Assembly (NCBI GenBank): GCA_023421675.1
Contig: JAEZTC010000001.1
Span: forward strand, 248,001 to 312,000
Direction of reading: 5' to 3'
Length of the DNA: 64,000 bases
DNA from: Bacillota bacterium
GTDB lineage: Bacteria > Bacillota > Clostridia > Acetivibrionales > JANLFN01
Positions 26,473 to 35,316 of this stretch are shown piece by piece. A program made the translations under genes and the position numbers. Within the stretch, counting starts at the first letter, position 1. Each line of letters opens with the position of its first letter. The notes beneath the pieces were generated by a model. The model searched no databases. It was not told the origin of the DNA and saw only the letters and a list, made by a program, of their open reading frames with translations.

Positions 26473-26529
26473 CTTAGGCTTGAGAGGCGAACATCCGATG
26501 TTATCGTTTCTCGGCAAACATAACCTAAG
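26473..26529 (+). promoter_or_regulatory. Structured leader directly before the sugar-binding lipoprotein gene
   Basis: An elaborate hairpin fills the last 70 bases before ATG 26542. An outer helix pairs CTTAGG (26473-26478) with CCTAAG (26524-26529). An inner helix pairs GAGAGGCGA (26482-26490) with TCGTTTCTC (26504-26512, two G-U pairs), and it is capped by ACAT/ATGT. The outer 3' arm touches the GGGAGG ribosome site. It may stabilise the mRNA or gate translation. No known riboswitch family was recognised. Confidence 0.5.
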
Positions 26530-26541
26530 GGAGGAAAGGTC

Positions 26542-27681
26542 ATGAAAATGAAAAGGTTTTTAGCAATTGTTCTTGCATGTGTAATGGTTTTTGCATTTGC
26601 AGCTTGTGGCAGCTCCACATCCTCATCATCATCTGAAAGTTCAGCTTCATCAACTGCACCTGAAACATCCGCTCCAGCAGCTAGTGGTTCAGATCAACTT
26701 ATAGGAGTTGCAATGCCAACTCAGTCACTCCAGCGTTGGAATCAGGACGGCGCAAACATGAAGAAAGAGCTAGAAGCAAAAGGCTACAAAGTTGATCTTC
26801 AGTATGCCAACAATGACGTAAATACACAGGTTCAGCAGCTCGAAAACATGATAACAAAGGGCGTTAAGGTTCTTGTAATAGCTTCAATAGATGGTTCAGC
26901 TCTTTCAAACGTACTTAAAACTGCAGCTGACAAGGGCATAAAGGTTATTGCATATGATCGTTTGATAATGAAAACCGATAACGTAGACTATTATGCTACA
27001 TTTGATAATAAGAAGGTTGGAGTTATCCAGGGTCAATATATAGAATCTAAACTCGGACTTAAAGATGGAAAAGGACCTTTCAACATAGAACTTTTTTATG
27101 GTTCGCCTGACGACAACAATGCTGCATTCTTCTTTGACGGCGCAATGAGCATTTTGAAACCTTACATTGACAGCGGTAAGCTTGTTGTTCCAAGTAAACA
27201 GACTGATTTCCAGAAGATAGCTATTCAGGGTTGGGATTCTGGTAAAGCGCAGGCAAGAATGGATAATCTGATTACTGCAAATTATGCAGGCGGCAAAAAG
27301 CTTGATGCAGTGCTTTCACCAAATGACAGCCTTGCAATAGGTATTATAGCTTCTCTTAAGAGTGCTGGTTATGGTTCAGCTTCAAAACCTTTTCCTATAC
27401 TTACTGGCCAAGATTGTGACAAACCAAACGTTGTTGCAATGATTAACGGACAGCAGTCAATGTCAGTGTTTAAGGATACAAGAACTCTTGCTTCAAAGGT
27501 TGTTGAAATGGTTGATGCTATCCTTAAAGGACAGCCTGCACCAACTAATGATACAGAGACTTATAACAATGGTAACAAGAAAGTACCATCCTTCCTCTGC
27601 GAACCAGTATTTGGAGATAAGGACAATTACAAGAAGTTACTTATAGACAGTGGTTACTATAAGGAATCAGATCTTAAATAA
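26542..27681 (+). CDS. Sugar ABC transporter substrate-binding lipoprotein
   Basis: A 379-residue lipoprotein of the ChvE/XylF sugar-binding family. The lipobox is FAACGS (Cys near 22), followed by a Ser-rich linker of about 30 residues that lets the domain reach from the membrane. Visible family marks are VAMPTQSLQRWNQDG, VLVIASIDGSALSNVL, VIAYDRLIMKTDNVDYYATFD and a hinge region with SPNDSLAIGIIAS. It is the first gene of the ATPase-permease operon and is followed by a stem-loop that may raise its expression over the membrane genes. The ribosome site is GGGAGG, 9 to 10 bases before ATG 26542. Confidence 0.92.
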   Translation: MKMKRFLAIVLACVMVFAFAACGSSTSSSSSESSASSTAPETSAPAASGSDQLIGVAMPTQSLQRWNQDGANMKKELEAKGYKVDLQYANNDVNTQVQQLENMITKGVKVLVIASIDGSALSNVLKTAADKGIKVIAYDRLIMKTDNVDYYATFDNKKVGVIQGQYIESKLGLKDGKGPFNIELFYGSPDDNNAAFFFDGAMSILKPYIDSGKLVVPSKQTDFQKIAIQGWDSGKAQARMDNLITANYAGGKKLDAVLSPNDSLAIGIIASLKSAGYGSASKPFPILTGQDCDKPNVVAMINGQQSMSVFKDTRTLASKVVEMVDAILKGQPAPTNDTETYNNGNKKVPSFLCEPVFGDKDNYKKLLIDSGYYKESDLK

Positions 27682-27705
27682 TATAAAATCTATCTAATCA
27701 TCCTT

Positions 27706-27739
27706 CACAAGCCGGACATCAAATGGTGTTCGGCTTGTG
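27706..27739 (+). other. Intercistronic hairpin between the binding-protein and ATPase genes
   Basis: A 13-base stem (27706-27718 with 27727-27739, one G-U pair) with an 8-base loop lies in the gap. No T-run follows, so it does not look like a full terminator. It more likely protects the upstream mRNA or reduces read-through. Confidence 0.55.
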
Positions 27740-27810
27740 GACAGTATATATAAAGTATTACAACTCTTTTGCAACTGTAAGTAACGCGATTCTAGAAGGG
27801 GTTGGTTATT

Positions 27811-29349
27811 ATGAATCAAAATATTCTTGAGATGGTGCAAATAACAAAAGAATTTCCAGGTGTTAAAGCATTAAATAATGTTAATTTAAGTGTAAAACAA
27901 GGTGAAATTCATGCACTTGTAGGTGAAAATGGGGCAGGTAAATCTACCCTGATGAATGTTCTCAGCGGTATTTATCCATATGGAACATATACCGGTAAAA
28001 TATTGTTCAATTGTATTGAATGTAAGTTTAAAACTATTAAAGACAGTGAAAGAAAAGGAATAGTAATTATAAATCAGGAGCTGGCCCTTGTTCCGTATCT
28101 TTCAATAGCTGAAAATATGTTTATTGGAAACGAAAGGGCAAAAAAAGGCATAATTGATTGGAATAAAACCCATGGACAATGTACCGAACTCCTTAAAAAG
28201 GTTGGCTTGAAAGAGAAATCTGATATTCATATTAAAGATATAAGCGTCGGTAAGCAGCAGCTTGTTGAAATTGCAAAAGCCCTTGCAAAAGAAGTTAAGC
28301 TGCTGATACTTGATGAACCGACAGCAGCACTTAACGAAGAAGAATCCAATAACCTTCTTAACCTGCTGCTTGAATTGAAAGCTGAAGGTATGACATCAAT
28401 CCTGATATCACATAAGCTTAGTGAAGTATCAAAAGTTGCTGATTCAATTACAATAGTCCGTGATGGAGCTACTATAGAAACACTTGTAAAGGGTGTTGAT
28501 GATATAGGCGAAGACAGGATTATCAAAGGTATGGTAGGTCGTGAAATTGTAGACAGATTCCCGAAAAGAGTATCAAAGATAGGTGATATGGCCTTTGAAA
28601 TATATAACTGGAATATTTTTGATCCCATTGTAACTGAACATCAAATAATAAAGAATGCAAGCATGAATGTACGAAAAGGTGAGGTTGTCGGATTGTACGG
28701 CTTAATGGGAGCAGGCAGAACAGAACTTGCCATGAGTGTTTTTGGAAAAGCATATGGAAAGAACATCTCAGGTAAACTGAAAAAGAATGGGCAGGAAATA
28801 ACAATAAATACGGTAAAAGATGCAATAGACAACCATATTGCTTATGTAACAGAAGATAGAAAAACATCAGGCTTGATATTAATAGATGACATAAAATGGA
28901 ATTCTTCACTTTCAAGCCTCGACCGCCTGAGCAAGCATCAGGTTATTGATGACAATAGGGAGATTCAAGCGGCAGAGGAATATAGGAAAAAGCTTAACAT
29001 AAAGTCTTCAAGTATTCTTCAAAAGGTTGGTAACTTATCAGGCGGAAATCAGCAAAAAGTTGTTTTGAGTAAATGGATAATGGCCCAACCGGATGTGTTG
29101 ATTCTTGATGAACCTACAAGAGGTATAGATGTTGGTGCCAAATATGAAATTTATACAATAATCAATCAATTGGCTGCTGAAGGTAAATCAATAATCATAA
29201 TATCATCTGAGCTTCCTGAGGTTTTAGGTATGAGTGACAGAATATATGTTATGAATGCTGGCAGAATTGTAGGAGAGCTTGATAAGGACTGTGCTTCACA
29301 GGAAAACATTATGAAATGTATTATGAACAGCAACAAGGAGGCGGTATAA
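27811..29349 (+). CDS. Sugar ABC transporter ATP-binding protein (XylG/MglA type)
   Basis: A 512-residue protein with two ABC domains in tandem, as in the ribose/xylose/galactose importer family. Domain 1 has GENGAGKST near residue 38, a weakened signature (ISVGKQQLVE) and LLILDEPTAALN. Domain 2 has a degenerate Walker A (GLMGAGRTE near 299), LSGGNQQKV near 411 and VLILDEPTRGIDVG, as is usual in these transporters. ATG 27811 is chosen over TTG 27802 because of GAAGGGG at 27795-27801. The permease gene follows without a gap. Confidence 0.95.
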   Translation: MNQNILEMVQITKEFPGVKALNNVNLSVKQGEIHALVGENGAGKSTLMNVLSGIYPYGTYTGKILFNCIECKFKTIKDSERKGIVIINQELALVPYLSIAENMFIGNERAKKGIIDWNKTHGQCTELLKKVGLKEKSDIHIKDISVGKQQLVEIAKALAKEVKLLILDEPTAALNEEESNNLLNLLLELKAEGMTSILISHKLSEVSKVADSITIVRDGATIETLVKGVDDIGEDRIIKGMVGREIVDRFPKRVSKIGDMAFEIYNWNIFDPIVTEHQIIKNASMNVRKGEVVGLYGLMGAGRTELAMSVFGKAYGKNISGKLKKNGQEITINTVKDAIDNHIAYVTEDRKTSGLILIDDIKWNSSLSSLDRLSKHQVIDDNREIQAAEEYRKKLNIKSSSILQKVGNLSGGNQQKVVLSKWIMAQPDVLILDEPTRGIDVGAKYEIYTIINQLAAEGKSIIIISSELPEVLGMSDRIYVMNAGRIVGELDKDCASQENIMKCIMNSNKEAV

Positions 29350-30552
29350 TTGAATATAAATAATTTTTTCAAGAATAAAGTTGGACAATATGCTATGCTG
29401 ACTGCCAATGTTTTAAAGAATAATGTAAGACAATATGCTATGCTGATTGCTCTTGTTTTTGTAACGGTTTTATTTCAGATTTTAACTACTGGTACACTTT
29501 TAAAGCCGCAGAATGTTGCAAATTTGATTCTCCAGAATGGATATGTAATTATTCTTGCAATTGGTATGACTTTATGTATTTTAACAGGTGGTAACATAGA
29601 CCTTTCTGTAGGTTCTGTAGTAGCATTTATAGGAGCAATGGTTGGAATATTCATAACTAAATGGAATGTGAACATATTCCTTGCAATCGGCATGGCATTA
29701 TTAGTAGGAGTAGCTGTAGGTGTATGGCAGGGATTCTTCATAGCATATGTTAGAATACCTGCATTTATTACAACTCTTGCAGGAATGCTCCTTTTCAGAG
29801 GCTTAACAAATACAATACTTCAGGGTCAGACTATTTCACCTTTCCCTAAAGAATTTTCTGATATTAGTGCCGGTTATATTCCTGATATAGTAAAAGGTTC
29901 AAAATTTAATATTTTGACTATAATTGTAGGTATACTTATAGCGGTTATTTATCTGCTCCTTCAGTTCAGGAAAAGGGCTAACACTAAGAAATATAAATTT
30001 GAAGTTCTATCAATGCCTCTTTTTATCGGAAAACTTATCGTTGTATTAGCTGCAATCGGTCTTATGACATACTGGCTGGCAGACTTTAAAGGAATTCCGA
30101 TAGCATTGGTTATTATTGGCGCTTTAGTAGTTATCTATTCATTCATTACAAATAAAACTGTTCCGGGCAGACAAATTTATGCAATGGGTGGTAATGAAAA
30201 GGCAGCAAGACTTTCCGGTATCAAAACTAAAAAGGTTATGTTCCTGGTATACACTAACATGGCAGTGTTAACAGCAGTTGCAGGTGTAATGTGGACATCT
30301 CGTCTTAATGCAGCATCTCCTGTAGCTGGTAATAACTTTGAACTTGATGCAATAGCAGCCTGTTTTGTAGGCGGAGCATCTGCTACAGGTGGCGTAGGAA
30401 CCATTACTGGTGCATTAATAGGTGCCTTCTTTATAGGCGTACTAAATAATGGTATGTCAATACTTGGAGTTGGAAGTGACTGGCAGATGACTATAAAAGG
30501 TCTCGTATTACTCGGATCAGTAGCATTTGATGTACTTTCAAAGAAGAAGTAG
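29350..30552 (+). CDS. Sugar ABC transporter permease (XylH type)
   Basis: A 400-residue membrane protein of the XylH/RbsC family. It starts with TTG 29350 immediately after the ATPase stop codon, with AGGAGG (29336-29341) 8 bases upstream inside the ATPase gene. There are roughly nine to ten hydrophobic segments. GGNIDLSVGS (start of the permease core) and a cytoplasmic loop with GGNEKAARLSGIKT are typical of the family. The region LNAASPVAGNNFELDAIAACFVGG is the conserved segment near the end. Forms the channel with the two-domain ATPase and the lipoprotein at 26542. Confidence 0.94.
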   Translation: MNINNFFKNKVGQYAMLTANVLKNNVRQYAMLIALVFVTVLFQILTTGTLLKPQNVANLILQNGYVIILAIGMTLCILTGGNIDLSVGSVVAFIGAMVGIFITKWNVNIFLAIGMALLVGVAVGVWQGFFIAYVRIPAFITTLAGMLLFRGLTNTILQGQTISPFPKEFSDISAGYIPDIVKGSKFNILTIIVGILIAVIYLLLQFRKRANTKKYKFEVLSMPLFIGKLIVVLAAIGLMTYWLADFKGIPIALVIIGALVVIYSFITNKTVPGRQIYAMGGNEKAARLSGIKTKKVMFLVYTNMAVLTAVAGVMWTSRLNAASPVAGNNFELDAIAACFVGGASATGGVGTITGALIGAFFIGVLNNGMSILGVGSDWQMTIKGLVLLGSVAFDVLSKKK

Positions 30553-30601
30553 AACATTAAAGGTTCCATATGCTAAAATGTTTACAGGTGAGGTGAGGTA
30601 A

Positions 30602-31147
30602 ATGCTAACAAGGGATTTATATCAAAAAGCCTGTAAAAAAGCATTAGAGTACCTGGATAAGGCAGGAATAGCCATCACTGATTCTGAAAAGAACAGCATG
30701 GAAGTAGCAGAATATGGATTGGGTATTCTTGAAGAAATTGGGCTTGAACTAATAGTTTATGTTAATACCGAGAAATGCTGTGCAAAAGAACTGGTGCTGT
30801 TTCCGGGTCAGACATGCCCTGAACACAGACATCCTGATATAGCAGGTGAGCCCGGTAAAGAAGAAACTTTCCGCGTAAGGTGGGGTAAAGTATATCTTTA
30901 TGTGCCGGGAACACCTGCTGACAATCCAAAAGCGGCTGTTCCTAAAAGCAGAGAGCAATATTTTACTGTTTGGCATGAAATTGAATTGAATCCGGGGGAA
31001 CAATATACAATAAGGCCGGATACTCTTCATTGGTTTCAAGCAGGATCTGATGGAGCAATTATATCTGAATTTTCTACCAAAAGCAGAGATGAATTCGATA
31101 TATATACCGATTCTGAAATAAACCCAGCGTTGGACAGAAAGGTTTAA
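30602..31147 (+). CDS. D-lyxose/D-mannose isomerase-like cupin
   Basis: A 181-residue cupin of the D-lyxose ketol-isomerase (YdaE) family. Cupin motif 1 contains PGQTCPEHRHPD (metal ligands His, His) and a KEETFRVRWGKVYLYVPG segment with Glu. Cupin motif 2 has PGEQYTIRPDTLHWFQAG with a third His. Known enzymes isomerise D-lyxose to D-xylulose and D-mannose to D-fructose. It lies between the sugar permease and a PfkB kinase. That supports a pathway in which an imported aldose is converted to a ketose and then phosphorylated; the exact sugar is inferred. Confidence 0.8.
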   Translation: MLTRDLYQKACKKALEYLDKAGIAITDSEKNSMEVAEYGLGILEEIGLELIVYVNTEKCCAKELVLFPGQTCPEHRHPDIAGEPGKEETFRVRWGKVYLYVPGTPADNPKAAVPKSREQYFTVWHEIELNPGEQYTIRPDTLHWFQAGSDGAIISEFSTKSRDEFDIYTDSEINPALDRKV

Positions 31148-31153
31148 TTTGAT

Positions 31154-32119
31154 ATGCTTGATGTAACTGCTTTGGGAGAAATACTTATAGATTTTACACC
31201 TGACGGTAAAAAAGATAACGGTAATATTTGTTTTGAAAGAAATCCTGGCGGAGCCCCGGCCAATGTCCTTGCCGCCGTATCCAGGCTGGGAGGAAAAACC
31301 GCTTTCATAGGCAAGGTTGGAGAAGATATATTCGGTAATTATCTTGTCAATGTCCTTGAACAACATGGTATTAACACTGAAGGTATTAAAACAACAAGTG
31401 AAGCAAAGACTACTCTTGCATTTGTACAGCTGGATGAGAATGGAGACAGGTCTTTCAGCTTTTATCGTAATCCCGGTGCAGATACTATGTTGGAGAAATC
31501 TGATGTTAATTACAGATTAATCGAACAGTCAAAAATATTCCATTTTGGTTCACTGACTTTAACGGATGAGCCTTCAAGAAGCTCTACGGTAGCTGCACTT
31601 GAACATGCAAAAAAAAGTGGTTGTATAATTTCATATGACCCTAATCTAAGGCCTGCCCTGTGGAAGAATGCTGAAGAGGCTAAAAGCCAAATAATATCTG
31701 TGTTATCAGATGTAGACATTCTTAAGATATCCGAAGATGAGCTTGAATTTATTACAGGGACAAAAGCTCTTGAAACAGGAAGCAATGAATTACGCAAGCG
31801 ATACAATATAAAGCTTGTACTCATTACAAGAGGAGCTAATGGGTGCTATTTCAGACTAGGGAATGAGACCGGTGATGTACCGACATTTAATCAGGTTAAG
31901 ACAATAGATACAACCGGTGCAGGAGATGCATTCCTTGGAGGTTTTTTATATTCTGTGTTGTCAAACAAATTCAGCAGCATAAAACAACTTTGTAAGGTTA
32001 ATACCATTGAGATGGTAAGGTTTTCTAATGCTGTTGCGTCAATATGTACAAGCAGAAGAGGAGCTATACCTGCAATGCCTCGATTAGATGAAGTGATGAA
32101 ATTGTTAAAAAGTTCGTGA
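31154..32119 (+). CDS. PfkB-family sugar kinase (fructokinase-like)
   Basis: A 321-residue ribokinase-fold kinase. It opens with VTALGEILIDFTP, with the early glycine pair and GGAPANVLAAVSRLGGKTAFIGKVGED that shape the substrate site. The second PfkB signature is DTTGAGDAFLGGF, with the catalytic Asp and anion hole. The protein matches fructokinase length and motif order. It begins 6 bases after the isomerase-like gene, the last gene of the sugar operon. Its likely job is ATP-dependent phosphorylation of the fructose (or similar ketose) made upstream. Confidence 0.9.
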   Translation: MLDVTALGEILIDFTPDGKKDNGNICFERNPGGAPANVLAAVSRLGGKTAFIGKVGEDIFGNYLVNVLEQHGINTEGIKTTSEAKTTLAFVQLDENGDRSFSFYRNPGADTMLEKSDVNYRLIEQSKIFHFGSLTLTDEPSRSSTVAALEHAKKSGCIISYDPNLRPALWKNAEEAKSQIISVLSDVDILKISEDELEFITGTKALETGSNELRKRYNIKLVLITRGANGCYFRLGNETGDVPTFNQVKTIDTTGAGDAFLGGFLYSVLSNKFSSIKQLCKVNTIEMVRFSNAVASICTSRRGAIPAMPRLDEVMKLLKSS

Positions 32120-32160
32120 AGAAATATATAAACTTAAATTAATATTATTTAAAATCAAGG

Positions 32161-32188
32161 TGGTTTTTGCATAAAAAACCAGTTTTTT
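32161..32188 (+). terminator. Terminator of the sugar operon
   Basis: TGGTTTTT (32161-32168) pairs with AAAAACCA (32174-32181), followed by a T-run. Confidence 0.75.
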
Positions 32189-32442
32189 ATGTTTGATGAA
32201 GATATATCGCTACAAAAAATAAATAATTTTTTAACAAACTTATATTTAGCGAGAAATCCTTGATGCCATGCCAAAAAAGTGTGATATTTTAGATACACCC
32301 TGATTTTCGGCTAAAATTCGCTAAAAATAGCGGCCATATTATGTGTCCTTTTTTTAGTACATATGTTACATTAGTTGAGATATGCTTTTTTGAGTTTATA
32401 TAAAAAACATGCTGTATAAATGTTATTATTGGGGAGGATTAT
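32189..32442 (+). promoter_or_regulatory. Leader region of the lactate dehydrogenase gene
   Basis: This AT-rich gap has no gene. A plausible promoter is TTGAGA (32375-32380) with an 18-base spacer and TATAAA (32399-32404). At 32220-32237 a TTAACAA half-site lies 4 bases after a poor match to TTGTTAA, so it could be a degenerate Rex (NADH-sensing) operator, but the left arm is weak. GCTAAAATTCGCTAAAAATAGC near 32310-32331 is a short internal repeat of unclear meaning. Confidence 0.4.
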
Positions 32443-33393
32443 ATGTCAAAAGGAAAAACAAAGGTAGCAATTATTGGTACAGGGTTTGTAGGTGCGTCAA
32501 TAGCTTTTGCAATGACAATTAACAAGCTCGCAAGTGAGATCGTCCTTATAGACGTAAATAAGGACAAAGCAATTGGAGAGGCAATGGATATTAACCATGC
32601 ACTTCCTTTTATTGAACAAATGTCAATATACGCAGGCGATTATAAGGATTGTGCAGATTGTGACGTTATCGTTATTACTGCAGGTCTTAACAGAAAGCCT
32701 GGGGATACAAGGCTCGACCTTGCTAAGAAGAACGTAGCAATAGCAAAGGATATAACCAGTAACATAATGAAGTACTATACAGGTGGAGTAATTCTTGTTG
32801 TAGCAAATCCTGTAGATATTATGACATACATGATTCAGAAGTGGTCAGGTCTTCCAAACGGAAGAGTATTAGGTACAGGAACAGTTCTCGACAGTTCAAG
32901 ATTCAGATATCTCTTAAGTGCAAAACTTAATATAGACGTAAGAAACGTTCACGGATATATTATTGGTGAGCATGGTGACAGCCAACTTCCAGCTTGGAGT
33001 GCTACTCACGTTGCAGGAAAGAAGCTTGACGAATATTGCTCAATTCCTGGAAGCGGTATCACAGAAGCTGATAAGGCTATAATAGCTGAAGAAGTTAAAA
33101 AGGCAGGCGCTGAAATTATTAAGACTAAAGGTGCAACCTACTATGCTATTGCAATTACTGTAAATACTATAGTTGAAACACTTGTTAAAGGTCAGAATAC
33201 AATCAGAACAGTAAGCAGTGTTTTAAATGGTGAATATGGTATAAGCGATGTAGCAATAAGTGTTCCAGCTATTGTAAACTCAAATGGTGTTGTTCAGATA
33301 CTTGATTTGGATTTGTCAGAGGATGAAAAGGCTGCTTTGAAGAATTCTGCAGAGCAGGTTAAGTCAATTCTTGATAGCGTTAAAGATATGTAA
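32443..33393 (+). CDS. ldh: L-lactate dehydrogenase
   Basis: A 316-residue NAD-dependent dehydrogenase that reduces pyruvate to lactate and regenerates NAD+. Visible are the Rossmann loop GTGFVGAS (near 13), the NAD-binding Asp (VLIDVN), the substrate-Arg loop with GLNRKPGDTRLDL, ANPVDI, and the catalytic His in GEHGDSQLPAWS. Loop residue Q/R preference fits LDH rather than malate dehydrogenase (Gln in the GLNRKPG loop), though I cannot exclude some malate activity. GGGGAGG precedes ATG 32443. A single-gene unit ends in a strong terminator. Confidence 0.93.
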   Translation: MSKGKTKVAIIGTGFVGASIAFAMTINKLASEIVLIDVNKDKAIGEAMDINHALPFIEQMSIYAGDYKDCADCDVIVITAGLNRKPGDTRLDLAKKNVAIAKDITSNIMKYYTGGVILVVANPVDIMTYMIQKWSGLPNGRVLGTGTVLDSSRFRYLLSAKLNIDVRNVHGYIIGEHGDSQLPAWSATHVAGKKLDEYCSIPGSGITEADKAIIAEEVKKAGAEIIKTKGATYYAIAITVNTIVETLVKGQNTIRTVSSVLNGEYGISDVAISVPAIVNSNGVVQILDLDLSEDEKAALKNSAEQVKSILDSVKDM

Positions 33394-33415
33394 TCTGTTT
33401 TAAAATAAGATTTAT

Positions 33416-33452
33416 AAGGGTTGTCCATTAAAAAATGGACAGCCCTTTTTAT
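33416..33452 (+). terminator. Terminator of ldh
   Basis: A 14-base near-perfect stem (AAGGGTTGTCCATT at 33416-33429 with AATGGACAGCCCTT at 33434-33447) followed by T's. Confidence 0.9.
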
Positions 33453-33541
33453 TTGGAGATAAAACCCTCAAATTTTCTTTGCATAACATTAAATGAGTGG
33501 TAGAATAATCTTTGTATCTTTAATTTGAAGGAGTGAAATGG

Positions 33542-34996
33542 GTGGATTCCAGCAAAAGAGGCTTGGTTGCGGCACTTATGGTTGCTATGTTTTTGGGTGC
33601 TGTTGAAGGAACAATTGTTACAACAGCAATGCCTACTATAATAAAAGATCTTAACGGCTTTGAAATTATTAGCTGGACCTTTTCTCTTTATCTCCTTACG
33701 TCTGCTGTTTCAACGCCTGTTTATGGCAAGCTTTCTGATCTATACGGGAGGAAAAACATTCTCTCTATCGGTATTCTGATTTTTATTGCAGGAAGTTCTC
33801 TTTGCGGTCTTTCGCAAAATATGTACCAGCTTATTGCTTTCAGAGCAATACAGGGTTTTGGCGCAGGTTCGATATTTACTATAACCTATACTATTGTCGG
33901 AGATGTTTTTGAAATTGAACAAAGGGCTAAAATTCAGGGTATAATAAGCACTGTATGGGGAGTTGCGAGCCTTGCCGGTCCTTTCCTTGGAGGATTTCTC
34001 ATAGATAGCCTTTCCTGGCATTGGATATTCTTTATTAATGTACCTTTTGGAATACTGTCTGTTATAATGCTGCAGAAAAATTTTGCAGAAAAGTTTGTTA
34101 AAAGCAAACATAAAATTGATTTTTTAGGCATTATTGTTTTAATGGGAGCTATAATTCTTTTACTGTACGGTTCGTTAGCAGGCGGTCAAGGCAGTAAATG
34201 GCTGTCGCCCTTGGTAATATTTTTAGTTCTTGCATCATTAATTTTATTTGTTGCTTTCTATTTTGTTGAGCGAAAAGCCAAGGAGCCGATAGTGCCTTTT
34301 GATATATTTACTAAATCAAGTATCACTGTAAACGCAATAAGCTTTCTTAGCTGTGTTATCTTGATAGGTGCTGATGTTTATATGCCTTTGTATATTCAAA
34401 ATGTACTTGGCTACGGAGCGAAAATATCAGGTCTGGCAATGGCTCCAATGTCCCTGTCATGGCTTTTATCTTCATTTATAATCTCAAAGGCCATATTAAG
34501 GTATGGAGAGAAGTTTGTTATTATAATTTCGTCAGCTATAATTATAGTAAGCACTGCACTTTTACTGACACTTCAAAGCAGTTCCTCTATTACTTATATT
34601 ATTATATTTTCATTAATTATGGGGTTTGGTTTTGGAGGCAGCTTTACTACTCTTACAATTATGGTGCAGGAATCAGTCGGATATGATAAAAGGGGTGCTG
34701 CAATGGCCTCGAATTCTCTTATACGAACAATGGGTCAAACAATAGGTATAAGTATACTGGGTAGTTTATTTAACATGAATATTGTTAACTTTTTTAACAA
34801 TAAAGGTATTAAGGGTATAGTACCAAACGATCTGTACTCTTCAAAAATGTCTGAAACAGGTATAAGCAGTGAACAGGTTATACAATCGCTTTATTCCTCA
34901 CTGCATATAATATTTATAATTCTTACGTTAGTTGCAGTTATGTGTCTGGCTTTATCTCTGATACTAAAAAGTAAGCTTAAAAAACAGGAATCTTAG
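33542..34996 (+). CDS. MFS transporter, DHA2/EmrB-type drug exporter
   Basis: A 484-residue integral membrane protein, probably with 14 transmembrane helices as in DHA2 exporters. Start GTG 33542 is preferred over 33533 because GAAGGAG (33527-33533) ends 8 bases before it. The motif-A loop GKLSDLYGRKNI follows helix 2; TTAMPTIIKDLNG near the N-terminus and a proline/glycine-rich helix 5 (VWGVASLAGPFLGG) are typical. It likely exports lipophilic compounds with protons. It is the first gene of a putative three-gene unit with a cysteine-rich protein and a LexA-like regulator, which may control it. Confidence 0.9.
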   Translation: MDSSKRGLVAALMVAMFLGAVEGTIVTTAMPTIIKDLNGFEIISWTFSLYLLTSAVSTPVYGKLSDLYGRKNILSIGILIFIAGSSLCGLSQNMYQLIAFRAIQGFGAGSIFTITYTIVGDVFEIEQRAKIQGIISTVWGVASLAGPFLGGFLIDSLSWHWIFFINVPFGILSVIMLQKNFAEKFVKSKHKIDFLGIIVLMGAIILLLYGSLAGGQGSKWLSPLVIFLVLASLILFVAFYFVERKAKEPIVPFDIFTKSSITVNAISFLSCVILIGADVYMPLYIQNVLGYGAKISGLAMAPMSLSWLLSSFIISKAILRYGEKFVIIISSAIIIVSTALLLTLQSSSSITYIIIFSLIMGFGFGGSFTTLTIMVQESVGYDKRGAAMASNSLIRTMGQTIGISILGSLFNMNIVNFFNNKGIKGIVPNDLYSSKMSETGISSEQVIQSLYSSLHIIFIILTLVAVMCLALSLILKSKLKKQES

Positions 34997-35007
34997 GAGG
35001 TGCGAAA

Positions 35008-35292
35008 ATGGCTGAATGTATTTGCAGCAGTTGTAAAAACCTTAAAGGAATTGTCGATGATAATGGAGAAGTGAATAATTATGAGTGCCGCTACGGATAC
35101 CCATCTGAATCCTGTGGAGATTGTGATACTGCTGAATGTGATATCACCTGTGAAAATTATATAAGTGATGAACAGGAAGATGCTGCGGCTGTTATCAGGT
35201 GCGAAAGCTGCGGCAGGGAACTTAAACAGGTTTGCGGCGATAATGGTGAAGGGGCGGTTTACTGTATGGACTGCTACCTTAAGAATATTTAA
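35008..35292 (+). CDS. Cysteine-rich metal-binding-like small protein
   Basis: A 94-residue protein with 13 cysteines. The N-terminal half has C4, C6, C9, C27, C36, C39, C44 and C48; the C-terminal half has CESC (65-68), C76 and CMDC (86-89). The second half resembles a zinc ribbon (CxxC...CxxC); the first is a separate cysteine cluster, which could hold zinc or an Fe-S cluster. It has no signal peptide. AGGAGG-type sequence lies 7 bases before ATG 35008. The gene is 11 bases after the transporter stop and 24 bases before the regulator. I do not recognise a named family. Confidence 0.75.
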   Translation: MAECICSSCKNLKGIVDDNGEVNNYECRYGYPSESCGDCDTAECDITCENYISDEQEDAAAVIRCESCGRELKQVCGDNGEGAVYCMDCYLKNI

Positions 35293-35316
35293 TAATAGAT
35301 ACTATTGGAGGCTACA

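Noticed and set aside
30749..31366. A 205-residue open frame on the minus strand
   Set aside because: It covers the isomerase-like cupin and the start of the kinase in the opposite sense and has no recognisable domain or ribosome site.
32310..32331. A direct repeat (GCTAAAATTC / GCTAAAAATA) as an operator
   Set aside because: It is short and AT-rich, so chance similarity is likely.
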